NCBI GenBank assembly: GCA_003245715.1
Contig: QKCJ01000018.1
Location: 62,001 to 126,000 of the forward strand
Source: a bacterium
GTDB lineage: Bacteria > Planctomycetota > SZUA-567
Length of the DNA: 64,000 nucleotides
Direction: 5' to 3'
Of this stretch, positions 7,913-18,601 are shown piece by piece; position 1 is the stretch's first letter; the number at the start of each line of letters is the position of its first letter. The position numbers and the translations under genes were made by a program. The notes under the pieces are model-generated. The model did not search any database. It saw nothing but the letters and a program-made list of their open reading frames with translations, and was not told the DNA's origin.

Positions 7913-9487
7913 ATGTCTGATAGTTACGCATATCTAGATTACGTCCCTTCCGGCGTAGCGATTCTTGAGGGTGATTTTGAGGTGATCTTCTGGAACCGGA
8001 CGCTTGAATCATGGACTCAGATCAACCGCAATGATATTGTCGGCCACAAAATTTTCGAGTTTTTCGAGCATCTGAAAAGCCCGAAATATTCCATGCGTAT
8101 CCGCAATGTTCTTGCGGGCGGGCCACCGGTTATCTTCTCTTCGCAGATTCATAAGGCGGTGCTGCCATGTGAATTGCCTGATACGCGTGAGCGTGTCCAG
8201 CACTGTGTGGTAACGGCCAAGCCTCTTGGTGACGGTAATTTTCAGGCAGTGGTTTCTGTTCAGGACGTTACCGACCTGACGAACAGTATCGCCACTTACC
8301 GCGCGACGCGTACCCGCCTTGAGAAGGAAATGCATGAACGTGAGAAAGCCCAGAAAGCCCTGGTGCAGTCTGAGCGGATTGCCGCTGTCGGTACGCTGGC
8401 TGCGGGAATTGCGCACAACTTTAACAATCTCAACGCCGGCATCATGGGGCACCTCGACCTGATTCAGCGCAAGGGCGAACTGGCGGTTAAGGAAGCCAAG
8501 CGCCTTGACATGATTATGAACACCATCAAGCGTTCCATCAAGCTGACAGACAGTCTGATGGTCTTTGCCGGACGTCGCAGGGGCAAGCGCAGTATCTGTG
8601 ACCTTTCCGAGATTCTGATGGATACTATCGCCCTTATCCGAAACGAGTACGAATCTGACGGCATCAATATTGTTGTCGATCTTTCGCCTTCGGTACAGTT
8701 TGTCTGCAATCCCGGCGAGATCAGCCACGTGTTTTTCAATCTTCTGGTTAATGCCCGTCATGCGATGTTTGACTCAAAGAAGAAGATTCTCACCATTTCC
8801 TCAGGCGTAACTCCGACCCATGCCTGGTTTGAGGTTGCTGACACCGGTTGCGGTATTGAGCAGGACAAGCTTGAGAGTATTTTTCTGCCCTTTTATTCAA
8901 CCAAGGGTGAGCATGCGTCACCCGGTTCGCCGTTTGTGCATGTGCAGGGAAGCGGCCTTGGGCTGAGTGTCTCTGATACGATCATCAAAAACCACGGCGG
9001 CGAGATTGCGGTCAATAGCACTTACGGCGACGGCGCGAGTTTCAAGGTTTCCATGCCGCTTGCCGAGAGTCAGGTTACGCCGGTTGTTGTCAATGACAAT
9101 CCTGACGGCCTGCTTTCAGGTAAAAAGATCATGGCCATTGATGATGAGGAGATTATCCGTTCGCTGGTTGAGGACATTATGGAGGATGCGGGCGCGGAGG
9201 TTGATGTCTTTTCCAACGGCCGCCAGGCGCTGGATAATGTCGGCAATAAAGATTACGACCTTATACTTGCCGATCTGCAGATGCCGGTGATGAACGGCTA
9301 TGATTTTGTCAAGGAGATCAACAAGCTTGCGCCGGACAAGCGTCCGACCTGTCTGATTGTTACCGGCAAGATTGTAAATGACGCGGAGCTGGCCAGTGAG
9401 CTTGGTGTGGCGGGGGTTGTGACAAAGCCCTTCACGGAAGAGCAGCTGGTTTCCGCTGCCGAGAAGGCGCTGCTCTCTCACCGTTAA
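7913..9487 (+). CDS. Hybrid sensor histidine kinase (PAS-HisKA-HATPase-REC)
   Basis: 524 aa, no membrane segment, so cytoplasmic. An N-terminal PAS domain (about 1-125) is followed by a short coiled coil and an NtrB-like phosphorylation helix, VGTLAAGIAHNFNN, with His near residue 168. The ATPase domain has N box FFNLLVNARHAM, DTGCGI and GSGLGLSV. A C-terminal receiver (about 405-520) has DDEE, LILADLQMPVMNG and a KPF lysine. It starts 14 bp after cheC, so the four genes are likely one transcript. Cognate signal unknown. Confidence 0.88.
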   Translation: MSDSYAYLDYVPSGVAILEGDFEVIFWNRTLESWTQINRNDIVGHKIFEFFEHLKSPKYSMRIRNVLAGGPPVIFSSQIHKAVLPCELPDTRERVQHCVVTAKPLGDGNFQAVVSVQDVTDLTNSIATYRATRTRLEKEMHEREKAQKALVQSERIAAVGTLAAGIAHNFNNLNAGIMGHLDLIQRKGELAVKEAKRLDMIMNTIKRSIKLTDSLMVFAGRRRGKRSICDLSEILMDTIALIRNEYESDGINIVVDLSPSVQFVCNPGEISHVFFNLLVNARHAMFDSKKKILTISSGVTPTHAWFEVADTGCGIEQDKLESIFLPFYSTKGEHASPGSPFVHVQGSGLGLSVSDTIIKNHGGEIAVNSTYGDGASFKVSMPLAESQVTPVVVNDNPDGLLSGKKIMAIDDEEIIRSLVEDIMEDAGAEVDVFSNGRQALDNVGNKDYDLILADLQMPVMNGYDFVKEINKLAPDKRPTCLIVTGKIVNDAELASELGVAGVVTKPFTEEQLVSAAEKALLSHR

Positions 9488-9535
9488 AGAGCTGGTTTTG
9501 CGTCCGTGATCTGTCTGTAAATCATAACAGCCCCC

Positions 9536-9562
9536 GCCATATGAGCGAGGGGCTGTTTTTTC
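9536..9562 (+). terminator. Terminator after signalling block
   Basis: AACAGCCCC pairs with GGGGCTGTT and is followed by TTTTT; it lies between this operon and the convergent rnr. Confidence 0.85.
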
Positions 9563-9580
9563 TATTGGTCTCTGGAGTAT

Positions 9581-11725
9581 TTATGGTACTTCGACGAGTT
9601 CCATTTCGCAGGTTCTGGCGGAGAGGTTGATCTGGGTTATGCGTACCCTGACCTCTTGGCCGAGGTGGAAACCGGGTGCGTTTTTGCCGTGTTTTGATTT
9701 TTTCGCGTTTGGCGTAACCTCGCGGGTGGAGTAGCCTTTTTTCTCAATCATCCAGCGCGGTAGCATTCCTTCCACAAAATAATTTTCGATTTCAACAAAA
9801 ACCCCGAATTTGCGGATGCCGGTAACGACCGCCATGAATTCGCGTTCGTCGCTTTTCTGTAAAAGTTCAAGGCGGCGAAAATCTTTGACCGCTTCTTCAA
9901 TCTTCATGGCGCGGCGCTCAAGCCCTGAGCAGTGCAGACCGAGGTTCTCAAGTTTTTTTCCACCGGGTTTGGAGGCTTTCTTGAGTTTTTTCGGCAGCTT
10001 GTCGCCGCTCTCGCTGAAGACACTGTCAAGCATCTGGTGCAGTTGCAGGTCCGGGTAGCGGCGGATTGGCGAAGTGAAGTGCAGGTAGTGCGGAAAGTTC
10101 AGCGCGAAATGCCCAAGGTCGGAGTTGGGGGCGTAAACCGCCTGCTTGAAGCTCTTCAAAATTGCCAGATTAATCGAATGCTCTTCCGGTTTATTGTGCG
10201 CTTTATCAATTACCTGTTGCAGGCGCTCACGCTTGAACGGCGGCTTGAAAACGTAACCTGACGCGTTAAGGAAGTCCGCCAGTTCCATCGTTGATTCTTC
10301 ATCCGGCGCGTCGTGTACTCGGTGCAGAACCGGCAGGCCGTTTTCATGCGCCCACTCGGCAACGCAGCAGTTGGCGGCCAGCATGAACTCCTCGACCAGT
10401 TCGTGCGAGAAGTCATGCTCGGAAAGAGCCATGCCAGAAGCATTTCCCTCCTCGTCGATAATGATGTAGTACTCCTGCATGTTCAGCTCCAGCGAACCGT
10501 TGTCCATGCGTTGCTTGCGTAGAATCTGGGCAAGAGTGTTGAGGTGGCGCAGGCGCAGCAGCAGCTCCTGATCCTCAAAGTCCTCAGCCTTGCTTTCATC
10601 AGAGAGGAGGACTTTGACTTCGTTATAAGTCATGCGCCGCCGGCTGTGGATTGTGCTGCGGTGGATGTGGTAGGCAAGACGTTTGCCTTCTGGGGAGTAC
10701 TCGATAAATACGGTCTTGCTGAAGCGGTCTTCATCAGGGCGCAGCGAGCAGAGGTCGTTTGATAACTCTTCCGGCAGCATCGGGATGACACGCCCTGGCA
10801 GATAAATACTGGTCGAGCGGTCGCGCGCTTCTTCGTTGAGTTCTGTCCCGACGCTGACAAAGTGCGAGACGTCGGCGATATGAACGCCAACAACAAAATT
10901 ACCGCGCTCGTTGACCTCGATAGACAGTGCGTCATCAAAGTCGCGGGCGGTGTCGGGGTCGATCGTTACGGTGATGAGTTTGGTCAGATCAAGTCTGCCC
11001 TTGCGCTCTTTCATCGGATTTGATGCGGCGAGGTGCCGTACTTCATCCTTGACCTCCTGCGGGAACGGGCCGGGGGCCTTATAACTGGCAAGGATTGCCG
11101 CTGTCTCGGTGTCAGGTTCACCGGCCGGGCCTAAAATTTCAACAATTTTTCCTGCCGGCTGTTCTGATTCGCCGGGGAATCTGGTTGTGTCCAGAATTAC
11201 TTTTGTCTCGGGTTTGAGGTTTGCCGGGGCGTCTTCAATTACATAGGTAAACGGATTCTTCGGATCTTCCGGTCGGGCGGTCATGTCTTTTTCAATTATG
11301 GCAACAAAGCGCGGCATCGCCCGTTCGATAACGGCTACCACCCGGCCAAAATGCCTGAAGCCCTGTCCCTTGGGCGCGTCGATACTGACTTCAACCTTGT
11401 CGCCGTCAAGGGCTGTACCCAGATAATCCTCGCCGATATAAAGGTCGTCGATGGAGGGGTCGTCGGGTATCAGGAAGCCGTTTCCGCTTCTGGTTATCTT
11501 GATGATCCCGGAGATTATCTTCTCCTGTTCACGCCCGCCCCAGCGGCTGCCGCGCAGGCGAACCACAAGTCTCTCCTGCTTGAGCGACCGGAGTGCCGCG
11601 CGGAAGATTTCAAGGTCACTCTTGGCAACGCCCAGATACCTGGCCATTTCCTTGGTGCGGCAGGGCTGGTAATCGCTGTGAGCGGTGTAATCGAGGATCA
11701 TTTTTTTGAATGTTTCAATAGTCAT
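9581..11725 (-). CDS. rnr: Ribonuclease R
   Basis: 3'-5' exoribonuclease of the RNB family, 714 aa. An N-terminal winged-helix-like segment comes first (residues 1-60), then cold-shock domains. The RNB catalytic core has the Asp cluster in TVTIDPDTARDFDDALSI near residue 255. A C-terminal S1 domain (about 630-714) is present. The usual Lys-rich tail is short. It degrades structured RNA and helps mRNA and rRNA quality control. Its ATG overlaps the stop of the upstream gene (TAATG), so the two are translationally coupled. Confidence 0.93.
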   Translation of the reverse strand: MTIETFKKMILDYTAHSDYQPCRTKEMARYLGVAKSDLEIFRAALRSLKQERLVVRLRGSRWGGREQEKIISGIIKITRSGNGFLIPDDPSIDDLYIGEDYLGTALDGDKVEVSIDAPKGQGFRHFGRVVAVIERAMPRFVAIIEKDMTARPEDPKNPFTYVIEDAPANLKPETKVILDTTRFPGESEQPAGKIVEILGPAGEPDTETAAILASYKAPGPFPQEVKDEVRHLAASNPMKERKGRLDLTKLITVTIDPDTARDFDDALSIEVNERGNFVVGVHIADVSHFVSVGTELNEEARDRSTSIYLPGRVIPMLPEELSNDLCSLRPDEDRFSKTVFIEYSPEGKRLAYHIHRSTIHSRRRMTYNEVKVLLSDESKAEDFEDQELLLRLRHLNTLAQILRKQRMDNGSLELNMQEYYIIIDEEGNASGMALSEHDFSHELVEEFMLAANCCVAEWAHENGLPVLHRVHDAPDEESTMELADFLNASGYVFKPPFKRERLQQVIDKAHNKPEEHSINLAILKSFKQAVYAPNSDLGHFALNFPHYLHFTSPIRRYPDLQLHQMLDSVFSESGDKLPKKLKKASKPGGKKLENLGLHCSGLERRAMKIEEAVKDFRRLELLQKSDEREFMAVVTGIRKFGVFVEIENYFVEGMLPRWMIEKKGYSTREVTPNAKKSKHGKNAPGFHLGQEVRVRITQINLSARTCEMELVEVP

Positions 11726-12912
11726 TAATTTTCTTTCTCTTCGGATAATGTTACCGGTTTTATTTTAAAGGTTTCCTTGTTGGTTTTCCACCATTCCTCC
11801 CAGAGGTTCCTGAAGTGCGAGAGTCTGGCGTCGGTCAGATAATTGAGGCTGTCGGTTGCCGGATAAAATGCTTTCTGCATTTTATCGCGTTCCCCCTTGT
11901 GGGTTACCCAGCCGCCGCCGGTATCCTTTTTTTCTTCTTCATTGGCCTGCATTTCCTTGGGTACGGGGCAGAATTCTGATAATTTAATCAGTTCTTCAAT
12001 AATCTTGTTGTCGGCAATAACCCTGTAGGCAAGCCAGCAGCGTTTTCTGGTTATTGGGGACTTTGTCGTCATGTTTATTTTAACAAGCTGCTTTATCACA
12101 TTCTCCCGGTCTGACCGGTCAGCCAGAGCCTTTGTAATAATTAGAACATTTTTTTTGGTCCGTTCATAGCGAAAACATTTAAGCAGCGCTTCCAGCGGGT
12201 CTTCGCCGGGGGAAACAGCCAGAACTCTCAGGCTGACTTCGCGAACTTTCTGATTGGTGTCATAGGCACCGCGGATAACTGCCCCTACAGCATACTCGCC
12301 GAGTTTTTTGATGCTGTCGGTTATTTCCTCAAGCTCTGCCTGTGATTTTGCTTTTGAGGCACGGCTCAATAACAGCCAGGTCTCGCGGTTGCCTTTTTGG
12401 CGCATCTCGTTGAGACGGTCCTGATTGATTAGTTTTTCCGCCTCCGCCTTGTCGAGCCATTTGCCGTTATATTTTAGCTTGCCGAGACTCTTCATGTATT
12501 CATCAGGTTTGTACCACTGCTGGTTCTTGAAGATATAGCCTGCCGCGCGTCTGGCTTTGGGATCGTCTGGTTTTAGTTTTACGGCGTTCTCAAAATGCTC
12601 TTTTGCCTGTTCGGGAAGGTTGTGCAGCCTGGCCCAGAGTCCGAGTTTCATCTGCGCCTCAAAATCATCGGCCGGGCAGACGAGTTTGAGATTTTCATAC
12701 TTCTGTTCGTCTGTGAGTTTTTTAACCAGCCTGATAACTTTGTCTTTACTGATAAAGGTGTTGGCGCCGCTGCCAACGCTAACTGTATAGCCCTCGGGGG
12801 TTTCGGTTATGACGCCTTCGACAATCATCCCGTCTTTCAGATGCAGCTCATCTGCTTGGCAGAAGGGCAGTGACAGTATTAACATAATAAGAAATGCGGC
12901 CGTTCTGGGCAT
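11725..12912 (-). CDS. Secreted TPR/HEAT-like repeat protein, function unknown
   Basis: 395 aa. A signal peptide (about 1-20, ending FCQA) indicates export. Residues 21-65 form a small beta-rich segment (LKDGMIVEGVITETPEGYTV) of the kind seen in other envelope proteins with TPRs. A TPR-like unit follows near 90-125 (QAKEHFENAVKLKPDDPKAR), then helical repeats with conserved Leu spacing that resemble HEAT repeats (about 200-290). No catalytic motif seen. Coupled to rnr by a TAATG junction, which may be a matter of expression only. Confidence 0.7.
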   Translation of the reverse strand: MPRTAAFLIMLILSLPFCQADELHLKDGMIVEGVITETPEGYTVSVGSGANTFISKDKVIRLVKKLTDEQKYENLKLVCPADDFEAQMKLGLWARLHNLPEQAKEHFENAVKLKPDDPKARRAAGYIFKNQQWYKPDEYMKSLGKLKYNGKWLDKAEAEKLINQDRLNEMRQKGNRETWLLLSRASKAKSQAELEEITDSIKKLGEYAVGAVIRGAYDTNQKVREVSLRVLAVSPGEDPLEALLKCFRYERTKKNVLIITKALADRSDRENVIKQLVKINMTTKSPITRKRCWLAYRVIADNKIIEELIKLSEFCPVPKEMQANEEEKKDTGGGWVTHKGERDKMQKAFYPATDSLNYLTDARLSHFRNLWEEWWKTNKETFKIKPVTLSEEKEN

Positions 12913-13179
12913 TACTGCAATACTCCGTGAATGGTTCTAACTCTAAACTATATCTATAGGTTATATATTTCGGCGGGGAAAACAACACAATTAATGTATA
13001 TAGCGGGTAATTGCGGGGATTTTTATCATAAACTTTCATGTTCTGGGCTGTTATTGCCGGTGCTTACTTCTCTACTGTCAATAATTGGCATTGAACCCCT
13101 TGCTTTTAATCGTATAATTTCTGATTGATAAATTGTTTTAGGAAAACTGCTAACTGATTTGAATTGAGGATAATACGCG

Positions 13180-14910
13180 ATGAAGGCTTTTTACCGCGCT
13201 GCTGCCGAGCTGCTTGCGCCGGCTCTTGAGATGGATGTTTCCACTGTTGAGGGGATGCTCCTGCGCCCGCCGAAACCCGAGATGGGTGATATCGGCTTTC
13301 CCTGCTTTACTCTGGCTAAAGAACTTAAAAAAGCCCCTCCGCAGATTGCCGGTGAGGTGAGTGCAAAGCTTCAGGCCGCAGAACCGTTTGCCGAGATCAA
13401 GCCGGTGGGGCCGTATGTGAATTTTGTCATCAGCCAGAAAGCGCTGATTGCCGCGACTATTGATAAAGCATTGTCAAGCGACTGGGGACGTTCAGATTCA
13501 GGCGCGGGCAAGACTGTTGTCATCGACTACTCAAGCCCGAACATCGCCAAGCCTCTTGGTGTACATCATATCCGTTCGACCATGATCGGCGCGGCTCTGT
13601 CTCGTCTTTACGCCGCCTGCGGCTGGAAGGTGGAGACGGTCAACCATCTCGGCGACTGGGGAACGAACTTCGGCCAGCTGATGGTCGCGTATAAAAACGC
13701 AGAGGAGAACGGCAAGAATCCCGGCACTGATATCGATTCACAGCTCAAGCTTTATGTCGAATTCCATGATCTCAAGGACTCCAACCCTGCTTATGAAGAT
13801 CAGGCGCGTGGCTGGTTCAAGAAGCTTGAGGATGGTGATGAAGAAGCAGTCCGCCTCTGGAAGATCTTTGTCGATGAGAGTATCAAGGGCTTGCAGACGC
13901 TTTATGCCCGTCTTAACGTGACCTTTGACCATTACACCGGCGAGAGCTTTTTCAATGACAAGATGGAAGCTACCGCCAAACGCATTGAGGAGAAGGGGCT
14001 GCTTGAAGAGAGCGAGGACGCGCTGGTGGTCAAGCTTGAGGATGTCGGTATTGACACGCCCTGCCTGATCCGCAAGACTGACGGCGCGACGACTTATGCC
14101 ACACGTGACCTGTCTGCGGCTGAGTACCGCCAGAGTGAGTACGGCTTTAATAAATGTCTCTACGTTGTCGCTAACCAGCAGGAGCTGCACTTCCGTCAGG
14201 TCTTCTCGGTTCTCAAAAAGATGGGGTATGACTGGGCTGAAGGGTGCGAGCATGTGAAGTTCGGGATGCTTTCCTTTGGCGCGGGAGTATTCGGTGAGGA
14301 ACGTACCACCGGCTCGACGCGTAAGGGTAATGTGATCTTCCTTGAGGATGTTCTCAATCGCTCAGTTGCCAAGGCGCGCGAGATCATTGAAGATAACGCC
14401 CGTGATGATGAGGTTAAAAACTCCGCTGCCGAGCTTGCCGAGAAGGTCGGTGTCGGCGCGATAATATTTACCGAATTCATGCAGCGCAGAATGAAGGATG
14501 TGGTCTTCACCTGGGACAAGGCGCTTAATATGCAGGGTGAATCGGGGCCTTATCTGCAGTACACCCACGCGCGTCTCTTGTCGGTGATCCGTAAATCAGG
14601 AATTGACACAAACGGTGCGGACGCATCAAAATTGGCAAGTACGCTTGAACGCGGCGTTCTGATGAGTTTGCTTGATTTTCCTGCCTCAGTTGAACGTGCT
14701 GTATCTGAAAATGAGCCGAGCATCATCGCTGAATATCTTCTTGAGTTATGCGCGGTCTTTAACCGGATGTACTCAGACAAGAAGAACCACCAGATTATTA
14801 CCGACGATGAAGCACTGACCAAGGCTCGCGTTGCTCTGGTTGAGGCGGTGCGCAGTACACTCAGTAACGGCCTTGCCCTGCTTGGTCTGGCGGCACCTGA
14901 GAAGATGTAG
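13180..14910 (+). CDS. argS: Arginyl-tRNA synthetase
   Basis: Class I aminoacyl-tRNA synthetase, 576 aa, charging tRNA-Arg. The N-terminal Arg-S specific domain spans about 1-100. The HIGH region is SPNIAKPLGVHHIRSTMIG (residues 119-137), so the usual HVGHLR is replaced by GVHHIR, a variant that keeps the second His. The ATP-binding Rossmann core and an anticodon-binding helical domain (about 440-576, ending LLGLAAPEKM) follow. There is no canonical KMSKS, as is common for ArgS; TTGSTRKGNV occupies that area. Confidence 0.95.
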   Translation: MKAFYRAAAELLAPALEMDVSTVEGMLLRPPKPEMGDIGFPCFTLAKELKKAPPQIAGEVSAKLQAAEPFAEIKPVGPYVNFVISQKALIAATIDKALSSDWGRSDSGAGKTVVIDYSSPNIAKPLGVHHIRSTMIGAALSRLYAACGWKVETVNHLGDWGTNFGQLMVAYKNAEENGKNPGTDIDSQLKLYVEFHDLKDSNPAYEDQARGWFKKLEDGDEEAVRLWKIFVDESIKGLQTLYARLNVTFDHYTGESFFNDKMEATAKRIEEKGLLEESEDALVVKLEDVGIDTPCLIRKTDGATTYATRDLSAAEYRQSEYGFNKCLYVVANQQELHFRQVFSVLKKMGYDWAEGCEHVKFGMLSFGAGVFGEERTTGSTRKGNVIFLEDVLNRSVAKAREIIEDNARDDEVKNSAAELAEKVGVGAIIFTEFMQRRMKDVVFTWDKALNMQGESGPYLQYTHARLLSVIRKSGIDTNGADASKLASTLERGVLMSLLDFPASVERAVSENEPSIIAEYLLELCAVFNRMYSDKKNHQIITDDEALTKARVALVEAVRSTLSNGLALLGLAAPEKM

Positions 14911-14973
14911 TTTTGTGATTTTGAAAAATATATATTCAGCGCGACCTTAATTAAAAAATGGAGAGCGGATAAA

Positions 14974-15495
14974 ATGACAGAAAATAACGAGAATGTTGAA
15001 GCGGTTGAAGGTGATGCTGCGCCGCAGTCTGAGCCGGAAGAAACAGAGAAACGTAAAGGTTTTCACCCTGCGCTGGTGATCTCGACTATTGTGGTTGTTC
15101 TCTTTGTCCTGTGGTTCTGCCCCAGAGCGATGATGCGCGCACGTGTTGCGCAGAATGAAGAAGCGGCGTTATCGGTGCTGACTGACTCCTCTGAGAAGTT
15201 CCGCCTGCTTAATATGAAACCGGAAAAAATCCGTCAGCTTTTAAAAGAGAAAAAATATAAAGACAATCTCACGGATCTGAAGCTTGTCGGGCTGAATTTC
15301 ATCGGCGCCAAGCGCGTGACCAAACAGAATAATATCGCAGTATGCCTGACGCCGAAATATTACGGACGTACAGCCGACCGGACTTTCTATCTGATTAACG
15401 GCAAGGTTTACGCCAAAGACCTGGGCGCTCAGCATTCGGTCAATGACATCCCTGCTCCCGGTAAGGACTGGGAGGCGATAGCGGTTGTAAAATGA
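14974..15495 (+). CDS. Single-pass membrane protein, unknown
   Basis: 173 aa. An acidic N-terminal tail (about 1-33) faces the cytoplasm, then one membrane segment at about 34-52 (ALVISTIVVVLFVLWF), then a soluble outer domain. The C terminus contains DRTFYLINGKVYAKDLG, which recalls the end of DUF2950/pilin-like envelope proteins; this is a weak likeness. Its stop overlaps the start of yciH (ATGA), so the two are co-translated. Confidence 0.6.
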   Translation: MTENNENVEAVEGDAAPQSEPEETEKRKGFHPALVISTIVVVLFVLWFCPRAMMRARVAQNEEAALSVLTDSSEKFRLLNMKPEKIRQLLKEKKYKDNLTDLKLVGLNFIGAKRVTKQNNIAVCLTPKYYGRTADRTFYLINGKVYAKDLGAQHSVNDIPAPGKDWEAIAVVK

Positions 15496-15860
15496 AACTC
15501 AAAAAAGATGATGGCGGCTTTGTCTTCTCGACTGCTGATGGTAAGCTCTGCCCCAAGTGCGGCAAGGCTGAAAATAAGTGTAAATGCCCCAAGGGAAAAA
15601 ACGCAGTTGTAATTGCACCGGCCGAGGACGGGATCATCCGGCTCAAGCGTGAGACCAAGGGGCGCAAGGGCGCAGGTGTAACTCTCGTTGAAGGCTTGGG
15701 GAGTGAGAAGGCTGAAGAGATCGGCAAATCATTGAAGAAAAAATGCGGCGTTGGCGGCTCAGTCAAAAACGGCATTATCGAGATTCAGGGCGAGCAGCGC
15801 GAACGTGTTAAAGAAGAACTAGAAAAGCTCGGCTATAAAGTAAAAATCTGCGGCGCCTAG
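15492..15860 (+). CDS. yciH: YciH/SUI1 (eIF1-like) translation factor
   Basis: 122 aa. The C-terminal two-thirds match the SUI1/eIF1 fold: a basic loop RETKGRKGAGVTLVEGL, then KKKCGVGGSVKNGIIEIQGEQRERV. In E. coli YciH is a stress-linked factor influencing start-codon selection. An N-terminal CPKCG-x5-CKC segment (residues 20-32) could bind zinc, an addition absent from E. coli YciH but seen in other bacterial members. Overlaps the preceding membrane protein gene. Confidence 0.85.
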   Translation: MKLKKDDGGFVFSTADGKLCPKCGKAENKCKCPKGKNAVVIAPAEDGIIRLKRETKGRKGAGVTLVEGLGSEKAEEIGKSLKKKCGVGGSVKNGIIEIQGEQRERVKEELEKLGYKVKICGA

Positions 15861-16043
15861 CCGGTGCCGGTAGCCCGGCAGGCAGTTTTCGCAAGCGTAT
15901 AATTTTTAATGCCATTTATTTTTATCATTAATTGCAATGTCTTTACGGCGCCTGTGAACAGGGTTTTTGTCTTAAATTACTCAATGCGCCGCGCAGGATT
16001 GCGTGTCAAAACAGCGATCAAACGCGCTGCGTTTGGAGAATAC

Positions 16044-16910
16044 ATGTCATTTGTACAGAAGAAAAAACTGGGGCTTGCCCTTGGCGGGGGTGGAAGCCGG
16101 GCGATCTGTCATCTTGGCGTACTCGCTGCGCTTGAGAAGGCCGGCATTAAAGTCGATATGATCTCCGGTAACAGCATGGGCGGCATCATCGGCGCAGTAT
16201 ATGCTACCGGCTGCGGCATTGAAAAAACCAAAGAAGATATCACCTCATGCTTTGGCGGCGGCGGACTCATTAAAATGCGCAAAGGCGACGGCCTTGAGCG
16301 CGATGCTGGCTGGTTTCAATATCTCAAGCGTAATCTGCGCGCCTTGACGATCTCGCTTGTCCTTTCTTTCCGGCGAGGATTTTTATGGAGTAATCCTTGC
16401 CGTAAAGCTGTCAATAGCATTATCCCTGACATCAATATTGAAGAACTGCCGCTGCCCTATTCGGTGGTTGCGCTAAACCTGACTGACGGTGAGTTGGCGA
16501 ATTTTACTAACGGCCCGCTGCGGATGCCGGTGCTTGTCGGGACAAATGTCGGGGTGGTATTTCCGCCGCTGAAATATAATGATAAAGAATATGTCGATGC
16601 TGCGCCGATTTGCGCGGTGCCGGTAGATCAGGCGCGTGAGCTTGGCGCGGAGGTGGTGCTGGCGGTTGATATCCGCACGCCGCTACCGGAGAAATTCAAG
16701 GTGTTAAACGGCTTTGACACGATTTTTCGCATTGAGAGTGTTGAGAGTAATATCATTAATTCGCAATTACTTGAGCGCGCCGATATTGTTATACGGCCAG
16801 AGGCGGGCAATCTGTTCTGGGGTGATTTCTCCGAAAACGACCGCGTAATCAAATCCGGCGAAGAAGCAGTCGAAGCCATCGTCGATCAACTCAAAGAATT
16901 ATTGGGGTGA
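16044..16910 (+). CDS. Patatin-like phospholipase (RssA/NTE type)
   Basis: 288 aa from ATG 16044, chosen because GGAG precedes it and homology begins there; a frame-open ATG 45 codons upstream adds only unrelated sequence. Oxyanion loop GGGGSR (near residue 14), nucleophile elbow GNSMG, and the catalytic Asp in the region KEYVDAAPICAVPV, where DG is normally found but here reads DA. That substitution is worth noting. Likely a lipid acyl hydrolase acting at the membrane. Homologues next to other housekeeping genes have no fixed role. Confidence 0.85.
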   Translation: MSFVQKKKLGLALGGGGSRAICHLGVLAALEKAGIKVDMISGNSMGGIIGAVYATGCGIEKTKEDITSCFGGGGLIKMRKGDGLERDAGWFQYLKRNLRALTISLVLSFRRGFLWSNPCRKAVNSIIPDINIEELPLPYSVVALNLTDGELANFTNGPLRMPVLVGTNVGVVFPPLKYNDKEYVDAAPICAVPVDQARELGAEVVLAVDIRTPLPEKFKVLNGFDTIFRIESVESNIINSQLLERADIVIRPEAGNLFWGDFSENDRVIKSGEEAVEAIVDQLKELLG

Positions 16911-17034
16911 CACTTTTTTGTGAATTTTGCTGCAGCGGTCTTCCTCCAGCATGTGGCTATTTTCGATTAAAGTTGTCCATCGTACAAGATTTCAGGCTTT
17001 TCTACACTCAGGTACGATTTAACCGGGCTTTTAC

Positions 17035-17064
17035 TTGACTTTTATCCGGTTTTGGCAATTATAT
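17035..17064 (+). promoter_or_regulatory. Likely sigma70 promoter of pgk
   Basis: TTGACT (17035-17040), 18 bp, TTATAT (17059-17064). The RBS GAAAGGGG lies just before the pgk ATG. Confidence 0.55.
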
Positions 17065-17137
17065 AAGCAAACGGAATTGAGTATAAATTTATCCATTTGG
17101 TTCTTTTGACAAATTAAACTTTTGAAAGGGGTTACGC

Positions 17138-18355
<1,218 letters not shown>

Positions 18356-18391
18356 ACCGCAATTTAGGCGCTGATTTTTAAGTATGCTATA

Positions 18392-18426
18392 ACACGGGAA
18401 CACGTAAAGAGTTCCCGTGTTTTTTT
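18392..18426 (+). terminator. Terminator of pgk
   Basis: ACACGGGAAC pairs with GTTCCCGTGT (10 bp, 9-nt loop) followed by TTTTTT. Confidence 0.9.
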
Positions 18427-18427
18427 A

Positions 18428-18455
18428 TTGCCTTTAGGGCATATGGTTGTATAAT
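18428..18455 (+). promoter_or_regulatory. Possible promoter of FHA-kinase gene
   Basis: TTGCCT, 16 bp, then a perfect TATAAT at 18450-18455. It would give a leader of about 140 nt. Confidence 0.45.
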
Positions 18456-18601
18456 CTTTAGGAAGATTAGGGTAGATGTCACAAAAAAACATTTTTCTGG
18501 AAAGAAATATAGCAAAAGTAGTAAATAATAGATGACTTTATGCTTTTAAAATTGGCTTTATAAACAAAAATATACAAGTCTGCAAAACGGGGAAGAATTA
18601 T

